12,642 bases of DNA from Clostridia bacterium (lineage in GTDB: Bacteria > Bacillota > Clostridia > Oscillospirales > CAG-272), in NCBI GenBank assembly GCA_017457465.1, contig JAFTHJ010000008.1, positions 1 through 12,642 on the forward strand, written 5' to 3'. Made by a program: the position numbers and the translations under genes. The notes under the pieces were generated by a model. It was not told where the DNA came from. It ran no database searches and worked only from the letters and a program-made list of their open reading frames with translations. Every line of letters starts with the position of its first letter. Positions within the stretch are counted from its first letter, which is position 1. This document shows, piece by piece, positions 1-6,694 of this stretch.

Positions 1-931
1 CCATAGTCGGCTCACTTACCTTGACGAACTCAAGCGGCTCGGGTGCGGTGATGCTTGTGATAGTATCTCCTATTGTTATATTCTCGGCTCCCGAGAAGCA
101 AACTATATCACCCACGTTTGCGTTCTCAACGGGGACTCGTACAAGTCCGTCTATCTGATAGAGCGATACTATCTTTGTTCTCTTGGACGCGGTATCCGAG
201 TGATAGTTGCAGATATACGCCTCCTGATTTGTTCTTATAGAGCCTCTCTCGATTCGTCCGATACCGATTCTTCCGACATACTCATTGTAGTCTATAGAGG
301 ATACGAGAAGCTGAAGCTCTCCGCTCTCATCTCCCTCGGGGGCGGGAATATAGTCGAGAATCTTTTCAAACAGGGGTGTCAGGTCAACACCTGCCACATC
401 GGGGTCCTCCGTTGCCGTACCCGCTCTGCCCGAGCAATAGAGCATAGGGCTGTCGAGCTGCTCGTCGGAGGCGTTGAGGTCAATCAGAAGCTCGAGTATT
501 TCGTCCTCGACCATACCGAGTCTCGCGTCGGGCTTGTCTATCTTATTTATAACTATGATGACTCTGTGATTAAGCTCAAGAGCGCGCTGAAGCACGAATC
601 TCGTCTGGGGCATAGGGCCCTCTGCCGCGTCAACGAGCAGGATAACTCCGTTTACCATCTTGAGTATTCGCTCAACCTCACCTCCGAAATCCGCGTGACC
701 GGGGGTATCGATGAGGTTTATTTTTACGTCCTTGTAATGAACGGCGGTATTCTTCGCGAGGATAGTGATTCCTCTCTCTTTTTCAAGGTCTCCCGAGTCC
801 ATAACTCGTGTTACAGTTTCCTGATTGTCACGGTAAATTCCGCCCTGCTTGAGCATCTCGTCCACAAGAGTGGTCTTTCCGTGGTCAACGTGAGCGATTA
901 TCGCAACATTTCTTAAATCGTTTCTTATCAC
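1..931 (-). CDS. typA: Translational GTPase TypA/BipA, N-terminal half (cut by window edge)
   Basis: Ribosome-associated GTPase of the elongation-factor superfamily, involved in ribosome assembly and stress or cold adaptation. The minus strand encodes about 310 residues here; the family is usually about 605-615 aa, so roughly half is present and the rest lies left of base 1. The G motifs are all visible: G1 AHVDHGKTT (residues 13-21), G2 RGITI (53-57), G3 DTPGH (75-79) and G4 NKID (129-132). The beta-barrel domain II follows (Y-V-G-R-I-G-I-G-R-I). The start is GTG at 931-929, placed by a GGAGA about 7 bases upstream and by the family N-terminus (RNVAIIAHVDHGK). The gene is transcribed divergently from the HAD phosphatase gene. 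The identification is very secure; only the choice of GTG over a farther start is inferred. Confidence 0.97.
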   Translation of the reverse strand, partial: MIRNDLRNVAIIAHVDHGKTTLVDEMLKQGGIYRDNQETVTRVMDSGDLEKERGITILAKNTAVHYKDVKINLIDTPGHADFGGEVERILKMVNGVILLVDAAEGPMPQTRFVLQRALELNHRVIIVINKIDKPDARLGMVEDEILELLIDLNASDEQLDSPMLYCSGRAGTATEDPDVAGVDLTPLFEKILDYIPAPEGDESGELQLLVSSIDYNEYVGRIGIGRIERGSIRTNQEAYICNYHSDTASKRTKIVSLYQIDGLVRVPVENANVGDIVCFSGAENITIGDTITSITAPEPLEFVKVSEPTM

Positions 932-985
932 AGCCGTATCTCCTTTTTTATTACTTACTTCTTTGTTATATACTTCCAACTTTAT

Positions 986-994
986 ATTATACCA
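986..994 (-). promoter_or_regulatory. Extended -10 promoter for typA
   Basis: Read on the minus strand this is TGGTATAAT: a consensus TATAAT (986-991) preceded by the extended -10 TG. No good -35 hexamer lies 17 bases upstream, which is common for extended -10 promoters. The leader to the GTG start would be about 50 bases. Confidence 0.6.
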
Positions 995-1067
995 CATTTT
1001 TTCGACATATAAAATACCCGATTTGCCGATTTTTTTATTTTCATATCAAATATTGTTGTGCAATTTG

Positions 1068-1096
1068 TTGACACTTTTGCGCCTTTGTGCTATAAT
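1068..1096 (+). promoter_or_regulatory. Consensus sigma-A promoter for the HAD phosphatase gene
   Basis: TTGACA (1068-1073), a 17-base spacer and TATAAT (1091-1096), with an extended TGC just before the -10. All 12 hexamer bases match consensus. Transcription would start near 1103, about 30 bases before the ATG. The 932-1131 gap holds only this promoter and the divergent typA promoter. Confidence 0.85.
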
Positions 1097-1131
1097 AAAC
1101 GGGATTTATTAAAGCGAAACAGGGAAGTAAA

Positions 1132-1785
1132 ATGAAAAAATTATTGATTTTTGACCTTGACGGCACACTTGCCGATACCATAAATTCGATACGCCACGCC
1201 GTGAATCTTGCTATGGCGCATTTCGGTTATCCCGAGCGCTCATACGAGGAAGTGAGACTTGCGATAGGTGACGGAGCGAGAGTCCTGATAAAAAGGACTC
1301 TGCCTGTCGAGGAGAGAGAAAATGATGAAACTGTCGACACGGTTCTCGCGTATTACGAAAAAATGTATGATATAACCCATATGGAAGCCGACAGATGCTA
1401 CGACAAAATGGCGCAGACACTCGCGGAGCTTCACAAAAGAGGATATAAAATAGCAGTGCTTTCAAATAAGCAGGACGTTTATGTGCGCTCAATAGTCGAC
1501 AAAATAGTTGAGCGAGGAATAGTTTCTCTCGCGATGGGACAGAGGGAGGGGTATCCCAGAAAGCCTGACGCGACAGTTCCTCTGATTATTACCGAGAGTC
1601 TCGGATTTTCTCCCGAGGATACCGTATTTATAGGAGACAGTGAGGTTGATGTACTTACCGCCAAAAACGCGGGAATGATGTCAATAGGCTGTTCCTGGGG
1701 ATATAGAGGCAGGGCGGTTCTCGAGGAATACGGCGCGGATTTTATTGTCGATACTCCGCCGCAGCTTTTGGATATTCTTGGGTGA
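1132..1785 (+). CDS. HAD-superfamily hydrolase, phosphoglycolate phosphatase-like
   Basis: A 217-residue cytosolic phosphatase of the HAD superfamily (Gph/PGMB-like subfamily with a helical cap). All four motifs are present. Motif I is DLDGT, with nucleophile Asp8 and acid/base Asp10. Motif II has Ser111 (VLSNK). Motif III has Lys144 (RKPDA). Motif IV is GDSEVD, with Asp169 and Asp173 for Mg2+. The helical cap between residues about 15 and 85 fits the C1 type. Such enzymes dephosphorylate small sugar phosphates; the exact substrate (phosphoglycolate, beta-phosphoglucose or other) cannot be read from the sequence. The start ATG follows AGGGAAG at good spacing. It is a single-gene unit between a consensus promoter and a strong terminator, and nothing ties it to the downstream catabolic cluster. 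Confidence 0.92.
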   Translation: MKKLLIFDLDGTLADTINSIRHAVNLAMAHFGYPERSYEEVRLAIGDGARVLIKRTLPVEERENDETVDTVLAYYEKMYDITHMEADRCYDKMAQTLAELHKRGYKIAVLSNKQDVYVRSIVDKIVERGIVSLAMGQREGYPRKPDATVPLIITESLGFSPEDTVFIGDSEVDVLTAKNAGMMSIGCSWGYRGRAVLEEYGADFIVDTPPQLLDILG

Positions 1786-1794
1786 ATCGGGTAA

Positions 1795-1827
1795 AAAACA
1801 GAGCCGTGCAACGCACGGCTCTGTTTT
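1795..1827. terminator. Bidirectional Rho-independent terminator between convergent genes
   Basis: A perfect 15-bp inverted repeat (1795-1809 and 1813-1827) with a 3-base loop. The GC-rich core (CAGAGCCGTGC) is flanked by AAAA on the left and TTTT on the right, so it has a U-run on both strands. It sits between the stop of the HAD gene and the minus-strand stop at 1832 and should serve both genes. Confidence 0.92.
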
Positions 1828-1831
1828 CTCA

Positions 1832-2074
1832 TTATTTGAGGACGTTGAAGAAATTGAGGATGCAAAGAACGATTCCGACCAATCCGTAAAGCTCAACGAG
1901 AGAGCCTACAATGGAAAAGATGATTCCGATAATCGGAAGCTTTGCAAGAATGCCGATAAGTAAGCCGACAACAGCACAAACAAGAATGAATATGATGAGC
2001 TGTACGACAAGCGACGCAACGTCCTTTTCCTTCACCTTAAAGCAGGTGGGCCAAAGCTTTTTAAGGAAATCCAT
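1832..2074 (-). CDS. Small two-helix membrane protein of unknown function
   Basis: An 80-residue protein with a short polar, basic N-terminus (residues 1-18, four Lys before Lys17) and two hydrophobic segments at about 19-43 and 47-75, joined by a short AKLP turn. The helices are rich in Gly, Ile, Val and Leu (GLLIGIL, GIIFSIVG), suggesting close helix packing in the cytoplasmic membrane. I do not recognise a characterised family. An in-frame GTG ten codons upstream (2104) was rejected as start because an AGGAGG at 2081-2086 lies between it and the ATG at 2074 with ideal spacing. It has its own promoter and shares a terminator with the HAD gene. That it is a real gene is well supported by RBS, promoter and terminator; its function is unknown. 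Confidence 0.85.
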   Translation of the reverse strand: MDFLKKLWPTCFKVKEKDVASLVVQLIIFILVCAVVGLLIGILAKLPIIGIIFSIVGSLVELYGLVGIVLCILNFFNVLK

Positions 2075-2080
2075 AGTGTT

Positions 2081-2086
2081 CCTCCT
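2081..2086 (-). promoter_or_regulatory. Ribosome binding site fixing the start of the small membrane protein
   Basis: AGGAGG on the minus strand, six bases before the ATG at 2074. It would lie inside the coding region if the upstream GTG were used, so it decides for the shorter 80-residue form. Confidence 0.85.
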
Positions 2087-2107
2087 GTATAATTTTATTG
2101 CCACATC

Positions 2108-2136
2108 ATTATAACAGTAAATTTGCCGTAAATCAA
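2108..2136 (-). promoter_or_regulatory. Promoter of the small membrane protein gene
   Basis: On the minus strand: TTGATT (2136-2131), a 17-base spacer and TATAAT (2113-2108), with an extended -10 TG. It gives a leader of roughly 27 bases to the ATG at 2074. Confidence 0.75.
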
Positions 2137-2203
2137 TACTTTTAAAAAAAGTTTACATCTTTATACCTCAAATAAATATATGAACAAATAGGAAAAAATA
2201 TAC

Positions 2204-2232
2204 TTGACAAATATCTGACCTTGTGATATAAT
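2204..2232 (+). promoter_or_regulatory. Consensus promoter of the tRNA-Ser gene
   Basis: TTGACA (2204-2209), a 17-base spacer and TATAAT (2227-2232), all consensus. The predicted start near 2239 leaves a short 5' leader before the mature tRNA at 2247, as expected for a strong stable-RNA promoter. Confidence 0.88.
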
Positions 2233-2246
2233 ATCAAAGTCGTTAC

Positions 2247-2337
2247 GGAGGCATATCGAAGTTGTCATAACGAGGCTGTCTTGAAAACAGTTTGGATGTG
2301 AAAGCCCACGGGGGTTCGAATCCCTCTGCCTCCGCCA
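2247..2337 (+). tRNA. tRNA-Ser(UGA)
   Basis: A 91-base class II tRNA with encoded CCA (2335-2337). The acceptor stem GGAGGCA pairs fully with TGCCTCC, followed by G73. The anticodon loop is CTTGAAA with anticodon TGA at 2282-2284, closed by CTGT/ACAG. A long variable arm between the anticodon and T arms is typical of Ser tRNAs. The T loop is TTCGAAT, closed by a five-pair stem with one G-T pair. It reads UCA and, by wobble, other UCN codons. Confidence 0.95.
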
Positions 2338-2339
2338 AC

Positions 2340-2375
2340 AAAATCGACAAGCTTCGTCGAAGCTTGTCGATTTTT
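2340..2375 (+). terminator. Terminator hairpin behind tRNA-Ser
   Basis: A long inverted repeat, AAAATCGACAAGCTTCG then its complement with a single central base (realistically a 15-bp stem with a CGTCG loop), ending in a run of five T (2371-2375). It begins two bases after the tRNA CCA. The T run is modest, so some read-through into the regulator gene 37 bases further on is possible. Confidence 0.85.
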
Positions 2376-2411
2376 GCTTATTAACCTTAACTCGTTAAAC
2401 AGGAGGCCTTC

Positions 2412-3131
2412 ATGAAAAGAACACCTGCTTATTTGCGTGTATATTCAGACTTGAAATCCCGTATCTTGTCAAAAAAATATGATATAGGCGCACTTTTGCC
2501 GCCCGAACCCGAATTGGAACAGCTATACGGGGTGAGCCGCACGACGGTACGCAAGGCTATAGCTATGCTTATGAACGACGGATATATCACCGTCAAGCAG
2601 GGCTACGGAACACAGGTCATCAGCCGTAAGGTCAGTCAGAATCTGAACGTCATAACCTCGATATCCCAGAGTCTGCAAAAAAAAGGATATACTATTGGGG
2701 TAAAGAATACCTTTGTTGAAAAGATTCGCGCCACTGCCGTTCTCGCCCACGATTTTCGTGTGGAGGAGGGATGTGAGCTGATTTGCGTACACCGCCTCCA
2801 GCTTGCGGACGGTGAGCCTGTCGCAATAACGAAGAATTATATATTGGCATCTTTGGTGCCCGATATTGAGAAAAACAGTGAGGAGATAGTCTCTCTGTAC
2901 GAATATTTGCTGAAGAATTATTCGCTACGGTATACCGACGCCAAGGATACTATAAGCGCGATAAGCGCTGGCTATGAGGAAGCTATGCTTCTTGGCGTAG
3001 AGCCGAAAACCGCGCTTATGACGATTAAGAGAATCTGCAATATCAACGATGTCGTTGCCGAGGTGGACGATGTTCGTATTGTTGCAGACAAATATGAGTT
3101 CGAGGTATATACTAAAGGCAAGAATGTCTAA
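2412..3131 (+). CDS. GntR-family transcriptional regulator (HutC/UTRA type)
   Basis: A 239-residue regulator. Residues about 5-70 form the GntR winged helix: PPEPELEQLYGVSRTTVRKA contains the recognition helix, and DGYITVKQGYGTQV forms the wing. Residues about 90-235 look like a UTRA effector domain (E-G-C-E-L-I-C-V-H-R, then E-P-V-A-I-T-K-N-Y). This subfamily binds small metabolites, commonly sugar or amino-sugar phosphates, and usually represses until the ligand arrives. The ATG follows AGGAGG by five bases. It stands directly before the GRE operon on the same strand. A palindrome found at its own 3' end recurs inside the operon promoter, so it most likely controls that operon. No convincing promoter of its own is seen between the tRNA terminator and the ATG. 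Family assignment is secure; ligand unknown. Confidence 0.93.
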   Translation: MKRTPAYLRVYSDLKSRILSKKYDIGALLPPEPELEQLYGVSRTTVRKAIAMLMNDGYITVKQGYGTQVISRKVSQNLNVITSISQSLQKKGYTIGVKNTFVEKIRATAVLAHDFRVEEGCELICVHRLQLADGEPVAITKNYILASLVPDIEKNSEEIVSLYEYLLKNYSLRYTDAKDTISAISAGYEEAMLLGVEPKTALMTIKRICNINDVVAEVDDVRIVADKYEFEVYTKGKNV

Positions 3132-3164
3132 ACATAATTATGTTTGGACGTTCTTTTCTTTTTT
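3120..3164 (+). terminator. Loop-poor terminator at the end of the GntR gene, containing an operator-like palindrome
   Basis: Bases 3120-3137 pair with 3138-3155 over 18 positions, with only two G-T wobbles, followed by a T-rich tract to 3164. As RNA this folds as a long hairpin with an AAUU turn and a U-tail, which fits an intrinsic terminator, though the stem is AT-rich. It overlaps the last codons and stop of the GntR gene. The same DNA contains the first copy of the presumed operator. Confidence 0.6.
3130..3145. promoter_or_regulatory. Operator-like palindrome, copy 1
   Basis: AAACATAATTATGTTT is a perfect 16-bp palindrome that starts at the last base of the GntR stop codon. With two mismatched positions the symmetry extends to 36 bp. 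It matches copy 2 over 15 contiguous bases (AAACATAATTATGTT). The size and symmetry fit a GntR dimer site, but the core may be palindromic simply because it is a terminator stem; the recurrence in the promoter argues for a protein-binding role. Confidence 0.6.
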
Positions 3165-3185
3165 GTAAAAGTTATTTTCGAGGCA

Positions 3186-3214
3186 TTGACAAGCAAACAT
3201 AATTATGTTATAAT
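3186..3214 (+). promoter_or_regulatory. Promoter of the aldolase-kinase-ADH-GRE-activase operon
   Basis: TTGACA (3186-3191), a 17-base spacer and TATAAT (3209-3214), all consensus. Transcription would start near 3221, giving a leader of about 33 bases to the ATG at 3254, too short for a riboswitch. The spacer is filled by the operator-like palindrome, so a bound repressor would block RNA polymerase. Confidence 0.88.
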
Positions 3215-3220
3215 GTTTGC
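3193..3220. promoter_or_regulatory. Operator-like palindrome, copy 2, across the promoter spacer and -10
   Basis: AACATAATTATGTT (3196-3209) is a perfect 14-bp palindrome between -35 and -10. A wider inverted repeat, GCAAACAT (3193-3200) and ATGTTTGC (3213-3220), uses the same left half with a third ATGTT half-site to the right. This makes two overlapping registers for a dimeric repressor. The GntR protein encoded just upstream is the obvious candidate. Confidence 0.7.
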
Positions 3221-3253
3221 AACTAAAATTTAAATTTCAAGGAGAAATTAATT

Positions 3254-3934
3254 ATGAAACTTGATTGCACTAATTTGCCTCGTATGATTGACTTGAGCTG
3301 TGTTAAAACAAACATTACTATGCCCGAGCTTGTTGAAATGGTGGAAATGGCGAAGAAATATCGCTTTATCTGCTGCTTTGCTATGCCTTGCTTTACGCCT
3401 TGGCTTGCTGAACAGCTCAAGGATGAAAAGGATATTCTGCTTGGCGGAACTATCGGATTTCCTTCGGGAGCCGACCTGACCTCGACCAAACTTGCCGCAG
3501 AGCGTGAGCTTCTTGCTATGGGCTGCGATGAGATAGATATGGTTATCAACGTTGGCGCTCTGAAGTCGGGAATGTATGATTACGTTAAGGACGAAATCGC
3601 GGCTGTCGTAAAAACGGCAGAGGGTAAGCCCGTTAAGTCTATTCTTGAGGTTGCTTACCTTACAGAGTACGAGATTCAGAAGGCATCCGAGTTGGCTGTC
3701 AGCGCGGGTGTTACCTTTGTAAAGACAGGTACGGGTTGGGCTCCCACCCCCTCTACCGTTGAGCATATCAAGCTTATCAAGTCTGTTGTCGGCGACTCGG
3801 CGTACATTAAAGCAGCGGGCGGAGTTAAGGACCTTAAGACGATAAGTGAAATGATTGATGCGGGATGTAGCCGCTTCGGAATCGGAATCAAGTCTGTAAG
3901 GTCGATACTTCAGGAGCTTGAGAGCGCAAAATAA
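3254..3934 (+). CDS. DeoC-family class I aldolase, divergent (first gene of the GRE operon)
   Basis: A 226-residue TIM-barrel aldolase of the deoxyribose-phosphate aldolase family, close to the family's usual 220-250 aa. The catalytic set is present: Asp95 (DEIDMVINVGALKSG), Schiff-base Lys157 (TFVKTGTGW) and Lys186 (YIKAAGG). It departs from typical DeoC at substrate-contact spots. The N-terminal DHTLLK is replaced by DLSCVK, KTSTGF by KTGTGW, and the C-terminal phosphate-loop GxSS/GCSCS type by GIGIKS. True DeoC splits 2-deoxyribose 5-phosphate into acetaldehyde and glyceraldehyde 3-phosphate. The changes suggest a related but possibly different deoxy-sugar phosphate. Placed first in an operon with a kinase, dehydrogenase and GRE, it probably cleaves the GRE product. 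The ATG follows AAGGAG with a 9-10 base gap. Family certain, substrate not. Confidence 0.88.
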   Translation: MKLDCTNLPRMIDLSCVKTNITMPELVEMVEMAKKYRFICCFAMPCFTPWLAEQLKDEKDILLGGTIGFPSGADLTSTKLAAERELLAMGCDEIDMVINVGALKSGMYDYVKDEIAAVVKTAEGKPVKSILEVAYLTEYEIQKASELAVSAGVTFVKTGTGWAPTPSTVEHIKLIKSVVGDSAYIKAAGGVKDLKTISEMIDAGCSRFGIGIKSVRSILQELESAK

Positions 3935-3972
3935 GGAAATTGAATCCCCGCATTTGAAACAGGAGGTGTCGT

Positions 3973-5484
3973 ATGGACTGTATATTAGCCTATGATTTGG
4001 GAACGGGCGGAGTCAAGGCATCGCTCTTTAGCGCCGATGCGACTTGTATCGCCTCAACTGTGGTTGAATATCCGACATATCACCGTCCGGGAGGACTTCG
4101 TGAGCAGGAGCCTGCCGACTGGTGGAAGAGTATCGTAAAGGCAACGGGAGCGCTGACGGCTCAACTGGCGGAGAAGAATATTTCGGCAGAAATTGCGGCA
4201 ATAGGTCTTTCGGGACACAGTCTCGGCGCGGTTGCTGTAGATAGAGACGGAAATTTGCTTGACCGCTATACTCCTATCTGGTCTGACGAAAGAGCGGAGC
4301 AGGTGGCGAAGCCGTTTTTGGATACCGCGGGTGAGCGTGACTGGTATTATGCCACGGGCAACGGATTTCCGCCGCACCTCTATACGGCTTTCAAAATAAT
4401 GTGGTATAAGAAATATAATCCCGAGCTTTATGACAGAGTCTATAAATTCCTCGGAACCAAGGATTATATCAACTATCGTCTGACGGGCGTTATGGCTACC
4501 GACCGCTCATATGCGTCGGGTAGCGGCGTATATGACCTGACCGCGAGAAAATACCGGGAGGATTATCTTGAGATTATGGGAATCTCTTCCGAAAAGCTGT
4601 GTGAGATAACCGCGTCTCATACCGTCATCGGAAATCTGACCGGGTCATCCGCAAGAGAGCTTGGATTGCCGTCGGGTATCCCCGTGGTCTCGGGCGGCGT
4701 GGATAATGCTTGTATGACCTTGGGCGCGGGATGCTATGAGGACGGTGACGCATACGCATCTCTCGGCACCTCGGCGTGGGTTGCGGCTTCCTCCAAAACC
4801 CCCATTCTGAACTGGGAGACACGTCCCTATGTATGGGCACACTGTGTTGACGGAATGTTTGTGCCGAATATAGGAATATTCGCTTCGGGCAGTGCGCTTG
4901 ATTGGGTGAAGACCACTCTGCTTGAGGGTGTTTGCGCAGATTATAACGAATTTTTCGCACTCGCGGAGGCTTCCGCGGTGGGAGCGAATCATCTGTTCTT
5001 CAACCCTTGTCTGGCGGGTGGAAATTATATGGACGGCTCCGCCCATATACGCGGATGCTTCACAGGACTTGACCTTTGCCACACACGCTCGGATATCGCA
5101 CGTGCTACGGTGGAGGGAATTGCCTACCATTTGAGAAAGGCTTGGGATGTATTGAAGCCGAATCTTGATACAAAAGAGCTTTTACTTGTGGGGGGCGGCG
5201 CAAAGAATACTCTGGCAAGACAGATATATGCCGACATCTTTGGAATACCCGTAGTCAAGACCGATATTATGCGTGACGCGGCATCTCTCGGCGCTGCGGC
5301 TACAGCCGCCTACGGCGTGGGACTTTGGAAGGATTACAGCCCTATAAAGGCGGCGCACGGCAACAGATGTGTGACCGAGCCCGACTCGAAAAGGGTTGCT
5401 CAATACGAAAGATTATTTGAAATTTATAGATACATTAGTTCCTGTCAGGCGCATATCGGCGACCTGATCAGAGAAACGGAATAG
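3973..5484 (+). CDS. FGGY-family carbohydrate/polyol kinase
   Basis: A 503-residue kinase with the two-domain actin-like fold of the FGGY family (usual length 480-520 aa), most like xylulokinases in overall pattern. The ATP phosphate-1 motif is DLGTGGVKA (residues 8-16). The conserved Asp244 in SGGVDNA is the likely catalytic base. YASLGTSAWV (261-270) and LLVGGGAKNTLARQIYADIFG near the C-terminus are ATP/adenosine-side motifs. The sugar-contact segment reads GLSGHSLGAVAVD (78-90), not the SGQMHG of E. coli XylB, so the substrate is probably not xylulose. It lies 38 bases behind the aldolase gene and 10 before the dehydrogenase gene, with AGGAGG before its ATG. Its likely role is to make the phosphorylated substrate used by the GRE. 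Ketose, polyol or anhydro-polyol cannot be decided here. Confidence 0.9.
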   Translation: MDCILAYDLGTGGVKASLFSADATCIASTVVEYPTYHRPGGLREQEPADWWKSIVKATGALTAQLAEKNISAEIAAIGLSGHSLGAVAVDRDGNLLDRYTPIWSDERAEQVAKPFLDTAGERDWYYATGNGFPPHLYTAFKIMWYKKYNPELYDRVYKFLGTKDYINYRLTGVMATDRSYASGSGVYDLTARKYREDYLEIMGISSEKLCEITASHTVIGNLTGSSARELGLPSGIPVVSGGVDNACMTLGAGCYEDGDAYASLGTSAWVAASSKTPILNWETRPYVWAHCVDGMFVPNIGIFASGSALDWVKTTLLEGVCADYNEFFALAEASAVGANHLFFNPCLAGGNYMDGSAHIRGCFTGLDLCHTRSDIARATVEGIAYHLRKAWDVLKPNLDTKELLLVGGGAKNTLARQIYADIFGIPVVKTDIMRDAASLGAAATAAYGVGLWKDYSPIKAAHGNRCVTEPDSKRVAQYERLFEIYRYISSCQAHIGDLIRETE

Positions 5485-5494
5485 GAGCATATAT

Positions 5495-6679
5495 ATGAAT
5501 TCATTTGAATATTACAATCCCGTGCGCGTTCTCTTTGGAGAGAAGACACTGGATAAGGTTGGAGAAACGGCAGCGGCATACGGTAAAAAGGCGTTGCTGG
5601 TATCCTATAGAAACGTGTCGTTTATGACCAAAACCATCGACCGCATTCACTCGCTTCTGAATAACTGCGGAGTAGAGTGCGTTGATTGCTTTGTCGCTTC
5701 CGCGAATCCCCTCATAGAGGAGGCTCGAGAGGGCATTGAGCTTGGAAAGAAAAATCAGGTGGATGTTGTTATAGGCTTGGGCGGCGGTAGCGCTATGGAC
5801 TGTGCCAAGGCTATATCCGCGGGACTTCTTTACGGAGAACAGGATATCCGAAATATGTTTGTTTTCAGCCATATGGAGGTCAAACACAATCCGCCCACAA
5901 AGGCTCTTCCTATGGTTATGATACCCACTCTACCCGCTACGGGAAGCGAGATGAATCTTTGCGCGGTGCTGACCGACGGCTCAACACGCCAGAAGTCTTA
6001 TATCTGGGCGGATTGTCTCTACCCACAGGTGGCGCTCATAGATCCCGAGCTGACGGTAAGTCTGCCCCCATATCAGACCGCTTGCGGCGCTGTTGATACT
6101 ATCGCGCACGTTGCCGAGGCTTATTTCAACGGTAACGACAGCAATCTGATTCTGCAGGACAGAATGGAGGAGGGAGTTATCAGCGCGGTTATGGAGACAC
6201 TTCCCGTGGTTATGGAGAATCCGAATGATCTTCAGGCTCGTGGAGTTATGCAGTGGGCGGCGTCTATCGCCCTCAACGGATGGGTTAACTCGGGTACTAT
6301 GATATTTACGCCTATGCACCAGCTCGGTCACGTATTGAGCGCTCGTTTTGGAGCTACACACGGCGCTACACTGGCTTGTCTGATGCCCGCTTGGATGCGC
6401 TTCCGTGCCGCACAGGGCGGAGAAGCGGCTCGCCGTTGCGAACAGTTTGCTCTCAAGCTCTTTGGCTGCTCTCTTGTTGAGGCGGCAGATAAGTTTGAGG
6501 CTTGGATGAGGTCCTTCGGAGTACAAACCCGTATTTCCGAGTTCGGTGTAAAGGCGGAGGATATTGCCGCACTTGCCGAGCAGGTAAGAGAGATCAGCTT
6601 TAACAGCGATGATGTGTTGGGCTCTTACCCCGCTATTACTCTTGAGGATGTAAAGACAGTTTATACTCTTGCGCTTTAA
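5495..6679 (+). CDS. Iron-containing (group III) alcohol dehydrogenase
   Basis: A 394-residue NAD(P)-dependent dehydrogenase, normal length for the family and most like the butanol dehydrogenase branch in its opening (F-E-Y-Y-N-P-V-R-V-L-F-G). The nucleotide-binding loop is GLGGGSAMDCAKA (94-106). Metal ligands predicted by family spacing are Asp201 and His205 (AVDTIAH), His275 (PMHQLGH) and His289 (ATHGA); the 14-residue gap between the last two matches FucO. These enzymes mainly reduce small aldehydes or hydroxyketones in fermenting cells. It begins 10 bases after the kinase stop with AGGAG upstream. In this operon it would reduce the carbonyl fragment released by the aldolase (acetaldehyde, hydroxyacetone or similar), regenerating NAD(P)+. 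Metal (Fe or Zn) and cofactor preference cannot be read directly. Confidence 0.92.
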   Translation: MNSFEYYNPVRVLFGEKTLDKVGETAAAYGKKALLVSYRNVSFMTKTIDRIHSLLNNCGVECVDCFVASANPLIEEAREGIELGKKNQVDVVIGLGGGSAMDCAKAISAGLLYGEQDIRNMFVFSHMEVKHNPPTKALPMVMIPTLPATGSEMNLCAVLTDGSTRQKSYIWADCLYPQVALIDPELTVSLPPYQTACGAVDTIAHVAEAYFNGNDSNLILQDRMEEGVISAVMETLPVVMENPNDLQARGVMQWAASIALNGWVNSGTMIFTPMHQLGHVLSARFGATHGATLACLMPAWMRFRAAQGGEAARRCEQFALKLFGCSLVEAADKFEAWMRSFGVQTRISEFGVKAEDIAALAEQVREISFNSDDVLGSYPAITLEDVKTVYTLAL

Positions 6680-6694
6680 TGAAGGGAGATTATT

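Noticed and set aside
200..916. Long open frame on the plus strand opposite typA
   Set aside because: It is antisense to a clear GTPase reading frame with all G motifs. The peptide has no recognisable domain, and no RBS stands before its start.
3221..3253. Possible riboswitch ahead of the first aldolase gene
   Set aside because: The predicted leader is only about 33 bases, AT-rich and without a stable fold. Control by the palindrome in the promoter explains it better.
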